Below are positions 36,479 to 48,844 of a stretch of DNA of 64,000 nucleotides, piece after piece. Both the position numbers and the translations under genes were made by a program. The notes under the pieces were generated by a model. The model saw nothing but the letters and a program-made list of their open reading frames with translations. It had not been told where the DNA came from and ran no database searches. The stretch is taken from the NCBI GenBank assembly GCA_030522415.1, contig CM060121.1, positions 23,212,142 through 23,276,141 on the forward strand, in the 5' to 3' direction. The stretch's first letter is position 1; each line of letters starts with the position of its first letter. Origin of the DNA: Channallabes apus (lineage: Eukaryota > Chordata > Actinopteri > Siluriformes > Clariidae).

Positions 36479-37081
36479 CACACTGCCCGTGTCAGCAGCC
36501 CTGGCTGGTGGAGGTGAAGTAACAGTGTGGGGAAGATTTTCCTGACACACTTTTTTTTTTTTTTTTATGACTGACTTCAGAAAAATAAAAATAATTAAAA
36601 ATAATTTTCGATCCGTTGTGCAAAATTTGTCACAAAAGCCGATTACACGATAGTGGGTTCGGTGCTCTTTATTAGCTTTCACAGTCAGATTCCAGTGAAT
36701 GTGCACATACTGTAAAAAGAAAAAAAATTAATCTGCAAAACAGGTCGGAATCTCAAAAGAACGTTTTTCAGCATGTTGTGGAATCCATGGCATGAAGAAC
36801 CGAGGCTGGTGTTACTACAGTGTTCCTGATACAGGGTGTGTTTCAGGTTGACGTCTATCCCAAACACAGTCCGTTCGCTGATTTCATGATTGAACTTCGA
36901 ACCCTAAGAAGAGCGCTATACATGTCAGAACTCCGGCGACACGAGGAAGGCGTGTGTCAATCAGAAAGCCCGCACACGCCGAGCCGGCACTTAAGGCGGA
37001 ATAATGGATACAATACAAGCCGTTTTATTCTCATCCATCTTTTCTCATGACACGACTGATCCTTTTTATTCCTGTTAACAT

Positions 37082-37085
37082 CCCC

Positions 37086-37116
<31 letters not shown>
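37082..37116. repeat. Poly-C followed by (CT)n
   Basis: A C run of 15 changes into a CT run. A purine (AG)n run lies about 265 bases downstream at 37381-37402. Confidence 0.95.
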
Positions 37117-37837
37117 GTACTCTCTTTCCCCCCGAGGTGAACATTTAGTCCTCCATTAAGGACATACAAGGGTCCTTGACATTTAATTTCCTGTTTGCGG
37201 TGCACTTTTCCCCCCTCTGCCCGTGTGCCACTCTCTTACTCCCACATGCTCCTTTCTTCGGTGTCTGTCTGTCAGCACATTACGCTCCGAGTGTGTGTTT
37301 GTTTTTCAAGTCGTGCGTGTTCCACGTCTCGGTTTCTCTCTTCACATTTCACACTCTGCTACAGTCTCGTCGTGTGTGTTAGAGAGAGAGAGAGAGAGAG
37401 AGATGCTACGGTGTCCGCCACGAGCTCTCTCGCTTGATCCTGTTGTTATGACGAGCCACGTATCATGGGATGTTGGTCAGGTGTAAAACCAGTCTGGCAT
37501 GAAGTGCTGTGGAGGAAGAAAAAAAAAAGGCAATTTATTCGTTTTCTGATAGCCGTGGGGAATGGAATTTAATTATAGACGAGTCATTTTTTATTTTTTT
37601 TTAAACTTCCATCTGTTGGCTCGGCGATCCGCATGTAAATGTGTGCGAGCAATTATGACTTTTCACTTTATTTGCTTCACAAATGGTGTAGCTTTTTGAG
37701 TGTGAACGCGCATTTTACTTGTGTGTGCAACTTTGATCTGTATTATTTGAAAAGTGTGTGTGTGTGTGCCCTGTAGAGAGATAAATGAATGTGCTTGCTG
37801 TCTGCAGGAACAGGTGGCAAAGTCAGCATGGAGGCCC

Positions 37838-37838
<1 letters not shown>

Positions 37839-37886
<48 letters not shown>

Positions 37887-37899
37887 CTCTCTCTCTCTC
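37839..37899. repeat. (GC)n(AC)n(CT)n compound microsatellite
   Basis: A short GC run passes into about 36 bases of AC and then CT, a compound alternating purine-pyrimidine tract. Confidence 0.95.
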
Positions 37900-38240
37900 A
37901 CTTGCCACAAACAAATTGAAGCAATTTGTGTAAATTAACAGATAACTAGGTATCTCCTCTTGTTCGACATGCTAGTGTCCCTCCGGATCACCTCCAGTTC
38001 AGCTCCTCAAGTCGTTTCACTACACGGCCATCATTTATTTATTTTTTTTGGTTTTGTTTGTTTTGTTTTTTTGCTCGAAATATGATCTTCTGAACATCTT
38101 GAAGCTTATAGGAAATGTTTACCGATAGAGCGCACGAGGACACGCCTTTATCGCCAAGGATACGGCGCAGGATGTTACACTGGCCTATTGGGGATTATTG
38201 ATGCCTTTATTAACCAGTGTTTTTTATCCCGTGTGTGTAG

Positions 38241-38495
<255 letters not shown>

Positions 38496-39272
38496 TAGTA
38501 GTGCTCCCTATATATATATATAGTGTGATTATATTCGGTTAATATTACATGATATTTAATTACTTATTATATAAGATTTATTCTTGTTTTGCATTCTTTA
38601 ATCTTAAATTGCGTCATTTTTGAGTCACCAAACCAAACCAGCCCGCCTCAAAAGCAGAGCAGAAACGTCTAGCCTCGTGCGAAAGACAAACTCCCGCTCC
38701 TGTCTGGCAATTTGTTTTGGATTTAAATCCGATGAAGCGGGTCGAGCCCTCAATCTGAATGTAGCGACATGCTCAATCTGTAACAGGCAAGTCATTATAA
38801 AAAGATATTACATTTCGATTTCCTTACAGAAATTTTTATTGCCGTATAGAAAGCTGTAGTGCTCCTACAGTACAGAATGGGTTTTTTTTGTGGGATGTTT
38901 ATCTGTTCAGGTGGTTAAATTACAAGTCGAAGTTTTGTTTAATAGAAGAATCAATGTTGGACAAATGCAGTGCAGGCAGAACAAATTTCATTGTGATTGT
39001 ATAATCGCCTCTTATAACTTCACTGAAAAGTGCATTTTCCTGAAATGTGTTGATTTTTTTTTTTCTTTCCTTCGTTTACAGTAAAATTATTGGAATACAT
39101 GAACATTTCCTGCATTATTTATTCATTCATTTATTTATTTATTTATTTTTTGTGTTCATTGAAATTGCACATCATTCAGATTTAATAATGAACAAATGAT
39201 GGTTTCTAAACATGATGTTACTGGAAAGTGTTAACCTTCAACATCCTTCACCACCCTGCAGTGGAAGTACAG

Positions 39273-40043
39273 TAGGGCTGTAGCTAGCGAATATTTTAGT
39301 AATCGAGTATTCTACCAAACATTTAATCGAATAATCGGATTAAATGTACTTTTGCTTAATTAAACAGCAATGTAAAACATATAAGATAAACAAATATTAA
39401 TTGGTTTTCTTTTTAGAAAAATCTACTTATATTTTTTAAATACATACAGCATTTTATCAAAAGTAAACATCGTCATTGTTCACAGTACAAGGAATAGCTT
39501 AAAGTTGACTGAGATGAATTAAGTGCATTACAGAGCCGTACATTCTTATTTTAGAGCCTTTTCTCAGATGCAAAAACTAAAAAACATTTATTATATTTAA
39601 AATGACCAAGTATCAAAACTAAGACACATTGAAATAAAAAGTTATACAAAAATACTAAGTTGTGCAACTTGACTTTCAGCATAACACAAGAATTTACTGA
39701 CAATTTCTGTCGTTTTCTCTTGCTGGTTTCTTCTTCTCTTGGCTCGCTGACAATTTTATCGCTCCGTCCCGTTTTGCATCCCGCAACAGAACGCTCCATC
39801 AAATCAATACACAGCTAACTGTTTGCGTCTTCTTCCGCTTTGTGGGTGACGTCAGCGCTTCTTCTTCTTCGCCGGTGTTTACTGGCGGCTTGTATCCGGA
39901 CGCGTGCTGTGTCACGCCAAACAAATAATTGCGCAAAAACATAATGCAAGATTTTAAACTCAATTAAAAGAAGCTTTGAGGCAGAAGATTTTTCCTCGAT
40001 CATTTTTTGTAATCGAATTACTCGAGGAATCGTTTCAGCCCTA
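39273..40043. mobile_element. Non-autonomous hAT-like element
   Basis: The left end TAGGGCTGTAGCTAGCGAAT and right end CGAGGAATCGTTTCAGCCCTA are inverse at their outer 8 bases (TAGGGCTG/CAGCCCTA), and both are followed inside by AATCGA-rich repeats (TAATCGAGTATTC and GTAATCGAATTACTCG). CAGGGCTG-type termini with inner AATCGA motifs are typical of a large family of fish hAT elements. The interior of 0.77 kb has no transposase. I could not confirm an 8-bp target duplication. Confidence 0.7.
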
Positions 40044-40109
40044 AACTGGAAGACATCTGTGTGTAGCTGAGTCCTGCAGGAGATATTCTGTATCTTCTCG
40101 AGGAGTTGA

Positions 40110-40600
40110 GTTCAAGTTAAACCAAGAGTTGTTGTTTTTTTCGTGAATGAAGGCGGAAAAACCGATTGACATTGACGGAAGACTTCAAGCACAGTACCGT
40201 GATGATACTCGGTAAAACATTCGGATGGTGCAAACAATTTAAAGAAGGCTGTACGTCCGTGAATGATGAGCCCCGCTCCTGTGGACATTCGGCGAGTGGA
40301 CGGCCTGATCTTTGAAAAGCATTGCTTTCACATTACAGGAACTCGGCTAGGAGTTAGTGCTCCACCCCCTGTACAGTCCTGACCTCGCTCCAAGCCGTTT
40401 CTACACGTTTCGGCCATTAAAGGAGTTCCTGAGAGGCCAGCGTTTCAGATCTGAAGTAGGCAGTCGGATCATGGTTCCGGATTAGTGGGAGAACATTTCT
40501 ACCTTCATGGTATCCAATCACTAGTGAAACAAATAAGTGCATTAGTGTACAGTAGCAGGGGACTGCGAGGTGTGGCCATGAAATTATTATTAAGGGAAAA
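40110..40600 (+). mobile_element. Mariner transposase relic
   Basis: Near 40210-40300 the frame reads GKTFGWCKQFKEGCTSVND, then EPRSCGHS, a decayed mariner helix-turn-helix and linker (WxxxFKxGRTSVxDxPRSGRPS pattern). Near 40365-40440 it reads PLYSPDLAPSRF, then LKEFLRGQRF. Near 40490-40530 it reads EHFYLHGIQSLVKQ, the C-terminal FYxxGIQKLVxRW region. The region with the first two catalytic Asp is deleted, and the third position reads SR instead of SD. The copy is dead. Confidence 0.8.
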
Positions 40601-41639
40601 AAATGCGATAGAAGCGAACATTAGTCGTGAGCTTAGTCCTGCTATACAGTACATGTCCTCCACCTACGGTGACACACTTCGTCAAGCAAGGGTTGAGCTT
40701 TGAAACAGGAAAGTTCCACCTCAGTAATCACCTCGTCATTGTTAAACGCCTGCCACAAAGTGTTTTTTCAAATGATGTAAGAGGATAAAGTCACTGGCTG
40801 TGAGGTTGTGGGGGCTTAGAGGGGGATTGAGGCAGAATTTCGTACCTCAAGTCGCCTGCAAGGTTAACCATTTTGTAAGAGTGGTTAAACTTGAAAGGCG
40901 TGTTGAAGCACAATTATTTTTAGTTTTGAAATTTTTTTGTGCCATTTTGGTTTTGACTCTCTAGCGACATCGTACTGTATACCGCAGGTTTCCTTAAACA
41001 GGAAGAATGTTTCTCATTTCCGGAGACGTAATTTGGCCAAATGTTTGTTTATTGATTTTTTTTCTTTTTTTTTCTTTCCATACCATCATAGGAATTTTAT
41101 GAATTTTACTCTCATGAAATCAGTGTTCTGTTGTTCTGCACAATCAAAAGTTTTGATGTTGACCTGATGTACTGTATACCGTATTTAGTGGTTTGCACTT
41201 GGAGCAAGCTTGTCATCCTCTGTGTAGGAAGCATGTACAGGGTGGATCCGTAAAGAATAGTTTATTTAAGCCCAAATGCAAGAACATTGAACACTTGTAA
41301 GAATCTGTTGTAGTGATTGAAAGGCAGGTCTGATATTTACTGACAATCTCATTTAGTCTAAAAATTCCATTGAGGAAATAATTGTAGTGCGTTATATCCA
41401 TTTTCTTCGCTTGTATTGTCCACTACACACTCGTGTGTTCATTTGGCTTGAACATGACTCTCATTGTACCAAAGTAAATAGCTTTATTTCCCCCCTTTTC
41501 TGCAGTCCTCCCGCATTGCAGCGGAGTTCTGCACTGTAATTCTAGCCGATATTAAGTCATAGAAATGACCAGTTAATATTCCTCACCTCCCTTCTTCCTG
41601 TTCCACCGTCCCTCATTCCTCCATCACCTTTTCTCTCAG

Positions 41640-42030
41640 CATGTGGCTCGCTTCAGTCACGGCCCAGCCGAGGCAGCGGTCCTCGTTATCTCTCTCCAGA
41701 TCAGCTCACGGCTCGTTAATCGCCGAGGGGACGGCCGGTCAGAGCGGGTCGAGCCACCGAGAGAGGACCGAGTGATTAGAGCGGGCTGCACCGTGCCAGA
41801 CTTCACCTGCTATTCAGACGCTATCAGGGAGGCAGAGCTAGGAACTGGCGGGCGAAGATTAGCCTTATCGAAAGCCGTCAAATTTAACACCTTAACTCGA
41901 TTCTCTAGCGTCACTATTTCAGGCGTCATTAGCACTCTTCTCATAGTAATTCTCCGAATCATTTTTAGTTCCTTCTAGGCTAGAAGCCGACGCGCTGCAG
42001 ATTGAAAGATGGAGAACGCTGCGACTCGTT
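41640..42030. other. GC-rich, repeat-free intronic segment
   Basis: The segment is richer in CpG than its flanks (for example CGAGGGGACGGCCGGTCAG and GGTCGAGCCACCGAGAG) and contains no recognised transposon. A 111-codon frame across it lacks a normal ATG and has no family signature, so I do not call it coding. A conserved non-coding element or enhancer is plausible. Confidence 0.35.
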
Positions 42031-42159
42031 TAACCCTGCCAGCAGTGCGAGCTGTTCATTTGTATCAACAAGCTGGCATGGAAATTTATACATTTAAAAA
42101 CAGATGGTCTGACCTGCTGCCTGCTGCACTTCTCTCATTCTGCTTTGGTGTATAGAGAT

Positions 42160-42165
<6 letters not shown>

Positions 42166-42246
<81 letters not shown>
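42166..42246. repeat. (AT)n microsatellite, 81 bases
   Basis: An uninterrupted, perfectly self-complementary AT run. Confidence 0.98.
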
Positions 42247-42251
<5 letters not shown>

Positions 42252-42639
42252 TCTTTCTTCTGCATCTTAGTCAGTGAAGATTTAAATGCAGTTCTCAGCT
42301 TTTTGGTCGGTCACACTTCAGCCACTCAGTGGGTTTTATTTAGAAGTGAGAAAACAGCAGCTGCTTTTAATGCGCTTTGGTTAAGAGGGGGGGGGGGGAA
42401 ACAGTGTTTTATGAGTGACATGAAGAAATCTGGTTGGTTTTGTAGTGAAGTGTCTTAATGGCTTAGTAAATGTAGCCTCATGGACATAAGTGAGTATCAG
42501 GATTTATAATTACTACTACTGATGATAAAAAAAAAAACTGATACCTTCCTTGCTCTTATATCTAATTGCTGTTGATTGGGAACGGCGCCGCTTTAGCTGA
42601 GCCACATACAGGCGTACGAAATGTGCATTGGACCTGAAG

Positions 42640-43351
42640 TACCAGTCAAAAGTATGGACACACCTTCTAAACATGTTGAATTTATTTGCAACATTCTACA
42701 GTTTGGGCATACATAGAAAAAATACATTTAATATTTTTTATAAATGTATTATTTGTAATACTGTAAATGTATTGATACAAAAAAGAAATTGGGTACTTGA
42801 AGGCCATGGTGCATCAACAAAAGATCCCAACGCATCTTCATCAACAGTGGGCGAAACATAGTGTATTACAATGTGTTTTCAGAACAATGGTAACCATAAA
42901 GAGCATATTATACGAGTAAATTGTTTCTCATACAAAATATTTATTTTTCTGAGGATATGGAAACCTATGGGCCTCCCTGTAGAACAGGACCAACAGCATG
43001 TAAATATAATTAAGGACCAACAAAAGCAACAGTAGTCAGTTGGCATTTTAAGGCACGAAGGTCAGATGTTCTGGAATAGTTCCTGCAAATACAGTATTGT
43101 GTCAAAACCCATCAAGCACCATGATGATACTGGCTCTCATGAGGACCATCGCAGGAAAGCAAGACCCAAACTATCCTCTGATGCAGAGGAGGAGATCAAC
43201 TAGTAGTATCATAAGTAGCAGATGCATCTCACGATCAACTGTTTAAAGGAGATTATTGCATATTGTGGATGCCTTCTGGGAAAAAAAAAAAAGAAAATCC
43301 GGAAAGACCATGGAGTTAGACGGTGTGTCTAAACTTTTGATCAGTAGTGTA
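42640..43351 (+). mobile_element. Tc1 element relic with both ends
   Basis: The left end TACCAGTCAAAAGTATGGAC and right end AAACTTTTGATCAGTAGTGTA are diverged inverted repeats (core TCAAAAGTxTGGACACACC). The interior has a GSHEDHRRKARPKLSSDAEE reading near 43135-43195, the end of the Tc1 paired domain and its linker. The catalytic domain is absent. The length is 0.7 kb. Confidence 0.8.
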
Positions 43352-43931
43352 TCATCAGACAGTCAGTCAAACTTTTTGTGCAAGTGAAGCACGATCAGGA
43401 GAAGAAAAAAAAGGTCAAGCAGGCTGGTTGTTAACTAGGCTTTAAAATGTGTGTGTGCGTGTAGTAGAAGTGTCAAAACTGTACCACGTTTTTTTTTTTT
43501 TCCAGCCACCTCCGGTTCGACAGCACTATTCTTTTCTGAACAATTACTATTATATGGAGTAGAGGGAAAGCGCTGCTTTGTGCTCTCATTCTGAATTCGA
43601 GCATATGGCCGCAGGTCCCATATGATTTCTTTCTGCTAGGGATGATGGAGGATTTGCTCTCTCTTATTATGGTAATTAAAGGTGCAACCAGATGGCAGTC
43701 TCAGGTCAGAGCAGGGTGATGATCTAAGATGGCGGCTCACTCTCTTATTCATGCGCAATCGTCCAGAAGCAGCTCACCTCTTCACTTCACTTCATTGAAT
43801 GTGCACAGTCTTTTTTTTTTCTTTCCTTCCTACGTGGCTGATAATTACAAATGAGTGAATGTTCTGAATACCGATGATGTCCAAACTTTATTGCTTGATT
43901 GACTGAATTTCACCTCTTCTCTCTTTTTCAG

Positions 43932-43987
43932 CTCGTTCTCCTGTTTTCAGCGCCATGTTCGAGCATGAAATGGAGGAGAGCAAAAAG
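43932..43987 (+). CDS. spop: SPOP coding exon, BTB core (residues 220-238)
   Basis: The 56-base exon finishes codon 220 (G|CT, Ala) and reads RSPVFSAMFEHEMEESKK. The acceptor is CTCTTTTTCAG and the donor AAG|GTACAG, followed by a long T run. It forms part of the BTB dimer and CUL3 surface. The sequence is identical to the mammalian protein as I recall it. Confidence 0.97.
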
Positions 43988-44511
43988 GTACAGGTTTTTT
44001 TTTTTTTTAATAAACCCCTCTCCCTCTTGTTTCTTTCTCTCTGTGAGTCTCAATTGCCTTGTCTAGCTTTTATTCTCTCATTAAACTTCAAAGAGGGGAA
44101 CAAAGCTCCCCCGGTGTCGGAAGCAGTAAAAGACGCAGAGCCTCCTTCATACTCTTTGGTGTGCGCTACTTGATAGTCTTAGATCAAGTGTTATTCTAAG
44201 ATCTCGTTTAGTCGTCCTACAGTGCAGAAGTGCCTTAGTAATCTCTCTTCAGGGAAGACGTCTGCAGCCCACACGCCACGTCAAGATAACGGCAGGAATG
44301 AGACTTACTGTAGCTGGTTTAATTCAGTTCAACAACGTTGATGCCCAAACCCACTGGATGCCAAGGAGGGCCAAACTGTGGGTCGCTGGAAACTCGTAAT
44401 TTGCTTTCTTTTATTTTATTCTTTTGTTTTACAAAAAAAACAAAAAAAAAACAACATTTTGAAATGTTACTGCGGGTCATGACACATTTAAAATGGGGAT
44501 ATTTATATATC

Positions 44512-44829
44512 CAGTAATGTGCAAAGGTCTTAGGCACCATATTATATCCTGTACCAATTTTGTTAATATTTATCATGTCTGCATAATTATGTACAAAATC
44601 ATCCAGTATATAACTTAACAATTAATAAATAAATATTACAGTAAACCCTAACAGCTCTTTTCTTATAAAAGCAATAAGTTTTCACTCCAAATATAGACTG
44701 TTTTATTTTATTACTCTTTATTGCTCTTTGTAGAAGTTTCTTTTATGCAGAAATGTTTTTAAAAGCATCTTTTGCTCATGCTATATTTCATATTTTTGTA
44801 TGTGCCCAAGACTTTTGCACAGTACTGTA
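44512..44829. mobile_element. MITE with Tc1-type ends
   Basis: The left AGTAATGTGCAAAGGTCTTAGG and right GCCCAAGACTTTTGCACAGT are near-perfect inverse copies of a GTGCAAAAGTCTTAGGCAC-type terminus, 0.32 kb apart, with AT-rich filler. No coding capacity. Confidence 0.75.
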
Positions 44830-45068
44830 AGTAAAACCGCTGTTAGGTTTTACTGAGCTTGCTGGAGAATGAGTTCTTCTGGTAACTTTGTCACACTCGC
44901 TCCTTTCTATTTTTATGCAAATCCCAGAAGCGTACATTAGGTTTTTTGTTTCCATCTGAAAACTGGTCTTGTACTATATATATTTTTTTTTTTTCTTTGC
45001 AGCCATGCATATATTCTCCTGTAATGTTATTTATTTATTTTTTTTTTTGTTATATTTGGAATTGTATA

Positions 45069-46440
45069 CAGGTCCTTCTCAAAAAATTAGCATATTGTGA
45101 TAAAGGTCATTATTTTCTGTAATGTACTGATAAACATTAGACTTTTTAGAGTATTTTAGATTCATTACACACAAACTGAAGTAGTTCAAGCCTTTAATTG
45201 TTTTAATATTGATGATTGTGGCATACAGCTCATGAAAACCCAAAATCCCTATCTCAAAAAATTAGCATATCATGAAAAGGTTCTCTAAACGAGCTATTAA
45301 CCTAATCATCTGAATCAACTAATTAACTCTAAACACCTGCAAAAGATTCCTGAGGCTTTTAAAAACTCCCAGCCTGGTTCATTACTCAAAACCGCAATCA
45401 TGGGTAAGACTGCCGACCTGACTGCTGTCCAGAAGGCCATCATTGACACCCTCAAGCAAGAGGGTAAGACACAGAAAGAAATTTCTGAATGAATAGGCTG
45501 TTCCCAGAGTGCTGTATCAAGGCACCTCAGTGGGAAGTCTGTGGGAAGGAAAAAGTGTGGCAGAAAACGCTGCACAACGAGAAGAGGTGACCGGGCCCTG
45601 AGGAAGATTGTGGAGAAGGACCGATTCCAGACGTTGGGGGACCTGCGGAAGCAGTGGACTGAGTCTGGAGTAGAAACATCCAGAGCCACCGTGTACAGGC
45701 GTGTGCAGGAAATGGGCTACAGGTTGCAAATTTTGCATGTCATTTGGAAATCAAGGTGCCAGAGTCTGGAGGAAGACTGGGGAGAGGGAAATGCCAAAAT
45801 GCCTGAAGTCCAGTGTCAAGTACCCACAGTCAGTGATGGTCTGGGGTGCCATGTCAGCTGCTGGTGTTGGTCCACTGTGGTTTATCAAGGGCAGGGTCAA
45901 TGCAGCTAGCTATCAGGAGATTTTGGAGCACTTCATGCTTCCATCTGCTGAAAAGCTTTATGGAGATGAAGATTTCATTTTTCAGCATGAGCTGGCACCT
46001 GCTCACAGTGCCAAAACCACTGGTAAATGGTTTACTGACCATGGTATTACTGTGCTCAATTGGCCTGCCAACTCTCCTGACCTGAACCCCATAGAGAATC
46101 TGTGGGATATTGTGAAGAGAAAGTTGAGAAAGACAAGAATCTGCAAAAGGATTCCCGACCAAGTATTGAGTGCATAACTGAACATAATTATTTGAAGGTT
46201 GACTTTTTTTGTATTAAAAACACTTTTCTTTTATTGGTCGGATGAAATATGCTAATTTTTTTTAATTTTTGGGTTTTCATGAGCTGTATGCCACAATCAT
46301 CAATATTAAAACAATAAAAGGCTTGAACTACTTCAGTTGTGTGTAATGAAGCTAAAATATATGAAAGTCTAATGTTTATCAGTACATTACAGAAAATAAT
46401 GAACTTTATCACAATATGCTAATTTTTTGAGAAGGACCTG
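45069..46440 (+). mobile_element. Tc1 deletion derivative, copy II
   Basis: Both ends are present: CAGGTCCTTCTCAAAAAATT on the left and AATTTTTTGAGAAGGACCTG on the right. A second copy of the AAAAAATTAGCATAT motif lies inside each end. The left flank is TA; the right flank reads AT then AC, so the target duplication is not clean. The element is 1372 bp and, by eye, only a few percent different from copy I at 13499-14852, including the same two internal deletions in the transposase. Confidence 0.92.
45400..46177 (+). pseudogene. Tc1 transposase pseudogene, copy II
   Basis: It starts MGKTADLTAVQKAIIDTLKQ at an ATG at 45400. Codon 31 is TGA (45490-45492) where copy I has CGA, so a CpG mutation probably made the stop. 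The paired-like domain continues in frame to EMGYR near 45720. There the catalytic-domain reading KFCMSFGNQGARVW begins in another frame, with the segment that should carry the first catalytic Asp missing. FQHELAPAHSAKTTGKWF shows the second catalytic Asp replaced by Glu (copy I keeps HDLAPAH). [11 protein letters not shown] retains the Glu. After KRKLRKTR the family's C-terminal stretch of about 50 residues is missing and the frame runs to a stop at 46177. It is inactive by several independent defects. Confidence 0.85.
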
Positions 46441-46519
46441 ATACACACTGATCATAATAAAAATGTTTAAAAGTAACATTGTTAGAAAAACTGTTAACTG
46501 TTGGTTATTAAAAGGAATG

Positions 46520-46935
46520 TATAGTGGGACTTTTTAGAGTCATTTGACCAAAACTTTTGGGAACACCAAAACTCAGTCACACCATTACACCCTTCTGACG
46601 GGTGAAATACACTCCCGGCTTCCATACCCCAAAAATACTGGAGATGGGGTAACAGCTGTCCTGTGCATAGTCTGAGTTCAGACCGACTCTGTTCCCGAGT
46701 GATGGGCGTGTTGAGATAAGAAGAGACGGACATGAAGCAATTCACCCATTATGCTTAGTGCCCACTGTATAAGCCTCTGAAGGATGTGTTGTGATCTGGT
46801 GTTGCTTCAGTTGGTCAGGTTTAGGCTCAGTAACATTATGTGGCAATAAACTGAAGTCAGTGTGACACCCTGATTGACCAGGATATCAAATCTGTGGAGT
46901 TTCTCTTCCACTATGGCACGAAAATATTCCATAAC
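46520..46935 (+). mobile_element. Decayed Tc1-like transposase relic
   Basis: GTTGCTTCAGTTGGTCAGGT, GGCTCAGTAACATTATGTGG and TTGACCAGGATATCAAATCT resemble the catalytic-core region of a fish Tc1 family (a GCFSWSGLGS-like and NDQVIPSMDF-like reading) with many stops. Ends were not found. Confidence 0.5.
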
Positions 46936-47602
46936 ATCTCATACACTTACAGTAAGTACTCAGACTTGACTTTTAGAAACGTTTTTGGATGTCGTTTGTC
47001 CTTTGTCGTGACACATTACCCATAATCCCATGCTTTGGCTCTGATGGAGAGAGCAGCTTATGGACAATAAGTTGTCTGGGTTTTTTTTTTTTCATTCTGA
47101 TAAAAATCCAGGTGCTTTGGATATGCGGTACAGTCACTAAACCTAGGAGTGTGTTGGGTGAACCGCGCTGTGACTCTTAATGTATTTCAACGTCTTGGCA
47201 GTAAAATAATACGTTGTGAACCTCACTGTAATGCCTGTGCATTTTTTTCCCTCCGCACAGTGACAGCACTGTCATAACCCAGCGCTTCCTGACACAGCAG
47301 TATTCATTATTATCCTCTCACTGACACTTGTCCTGATTTCTCTATTTTCTCCCTACAGGTTTCTTCCTTTCACAAACGGCTAGGTCACTGTGCCATTTTT
47401 TTTTTTCTCCCCCTCCTCTCATCTTTTCTCCACTTTTCTCTTTCCTAGAATTTCATCATGCCATGTTTTTTTATTATATTTTCAGATGTGCTGGCATTTG
47501 GGATGTCTAGATTTGGCTCAGGAGAAACAGTTTTTTATTTTATTTTGAAGGCATTTCCTTTTGTTTGTTAAGGGGATGTTCAGTCTTAACAAGTTCCAGA
47601 AA

Positions 47603-47604
<2 letters not shown>

Positions 47605-47650
<46 letters not shown>
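47605..47650. repeat. (CT)n(GT)n microsatellite
   Basis: A CT run to 47640 followed directly by five GT. The following 350 bases are pyrimidine-rich, which gives long frames without meaning. Confidence 0.95.
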
Positions 47651-48776
47651 CTTTTTTCCTAGTTTTTTTATTCTCTCTTCCTTACTGCCACAGTCTCGTT
47701 TTCCCTCCCTCCCGCCACCCCTCTATCTTTTCTTTTTCTCTTTTGTCTTTTTCTGTATCTCACTCACTTTCTATCTCTCTCCCCTCCATCTCTCTTCTCT
47801 CTTTCCATCACCTGACGTCTCGCTTTTACCTTCTCTGTCTATTTTCCCCAGTTTTTCTCTTACTGCCTACTTGTATCCATCACTTTATTTTCTCCAATGT
47901 CTTGTTTTCATGTCCATGTTTTTCTCTCTAACATCTTTCTCTCCCTCGCCCTCTCTCTCTCTCTTCATGTGTCCGTCTCTCGCCTCCTCTGTCTCTAACT
48001 AACGTGAACTGATTCTTCATGATGCTGTAGCATTTCTTAATTAATCGTAATTGTCAAGGAAAAGTTGGATGAAGTGAAAAATATACAAATCAGCTCATAA
48101 CGGTGTGTGTGCGCGTACACCTCTGTACTGTATATACACTGTGGCTCTTTTGTTAGACAGATGTTGATAAATGACTGCTTGAGTGAAGCCTTGCTTCGAC
48201 CTTTTCATTTGAAAAACGAAAAAAAAAAACCTAATTTAGATTTGTGGATTTTGCAGACTTGTTTTTCGTTTTTTCATTTTTGCTTAGTCACAGCAGAAAG
48301 GTGCATGTGTCCCGCTCGCGCCCATGAGCGCACGCAAACCGGCGTGCACGCTTTATTGTGGAGCTCTATTGTGTTGACCTCAGTCGTGTTGTGCGGGTCA
48401 CCGTGCTTTGGATAAAGCAGGATTGTAATTGGTTCCCAGGCGGAGCTAGGAAAAAAAAAAAAAACAGGTGCTCAGTGGCTGTTAGCACAGCGGTGAGCGA
48501 TAAAATGCTGCTACTGTGGCCCGAGGCAGGAGAAACAAAGAAGGATTAATTCTAGGAAATCAACCTGGAAGAAAAAATAAATAAATAAAAAATATAAAGT
48601 GCATAAGGGTTGGTTTCTTGGTCAAGTCAGCGGGAGCACGTTGTGTCCTTGTGTCGCTTTGGCACGAGTGTTATTTGTGCAGTAAAGGCAACGGTGTTGA
48701 TTTTTCTGAAATAAAGGGATAATAGGTGTTCATGGTCTTCTGCTTCGTTTAGAGCGATTATATCAGGCTAATCCCT

Positions 48777-48777
<1 letters not shown>

Positions 48778-48841
<64 letters not shown>
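48778..48841. repeat. (TG)n microsatellite
   Basis: An uninterrupted TG run of about 64 bases. Confidence 0.98.

Positions 48842-48844
<3 letters not shown>

Noticed and set aside
41643..41978. 111-codon frame in a GC-rich segment
   Set aside because: It lacks an ATG at its start and has no family pattern or splice context; it is kept only as a possible regulatory segment.
45315..45738. Minus-strand frames of 73-124 codons
   Set aside because: They are shadows of the Tc1 transposase pseudogene on the plus strand.
47565..48002. 145-codon Ser/Leu-rich frame
   Set aside because: It is a translation of a pyrimidine-rich tract with no splice or start context. The same applies to frames at 55629-56310.
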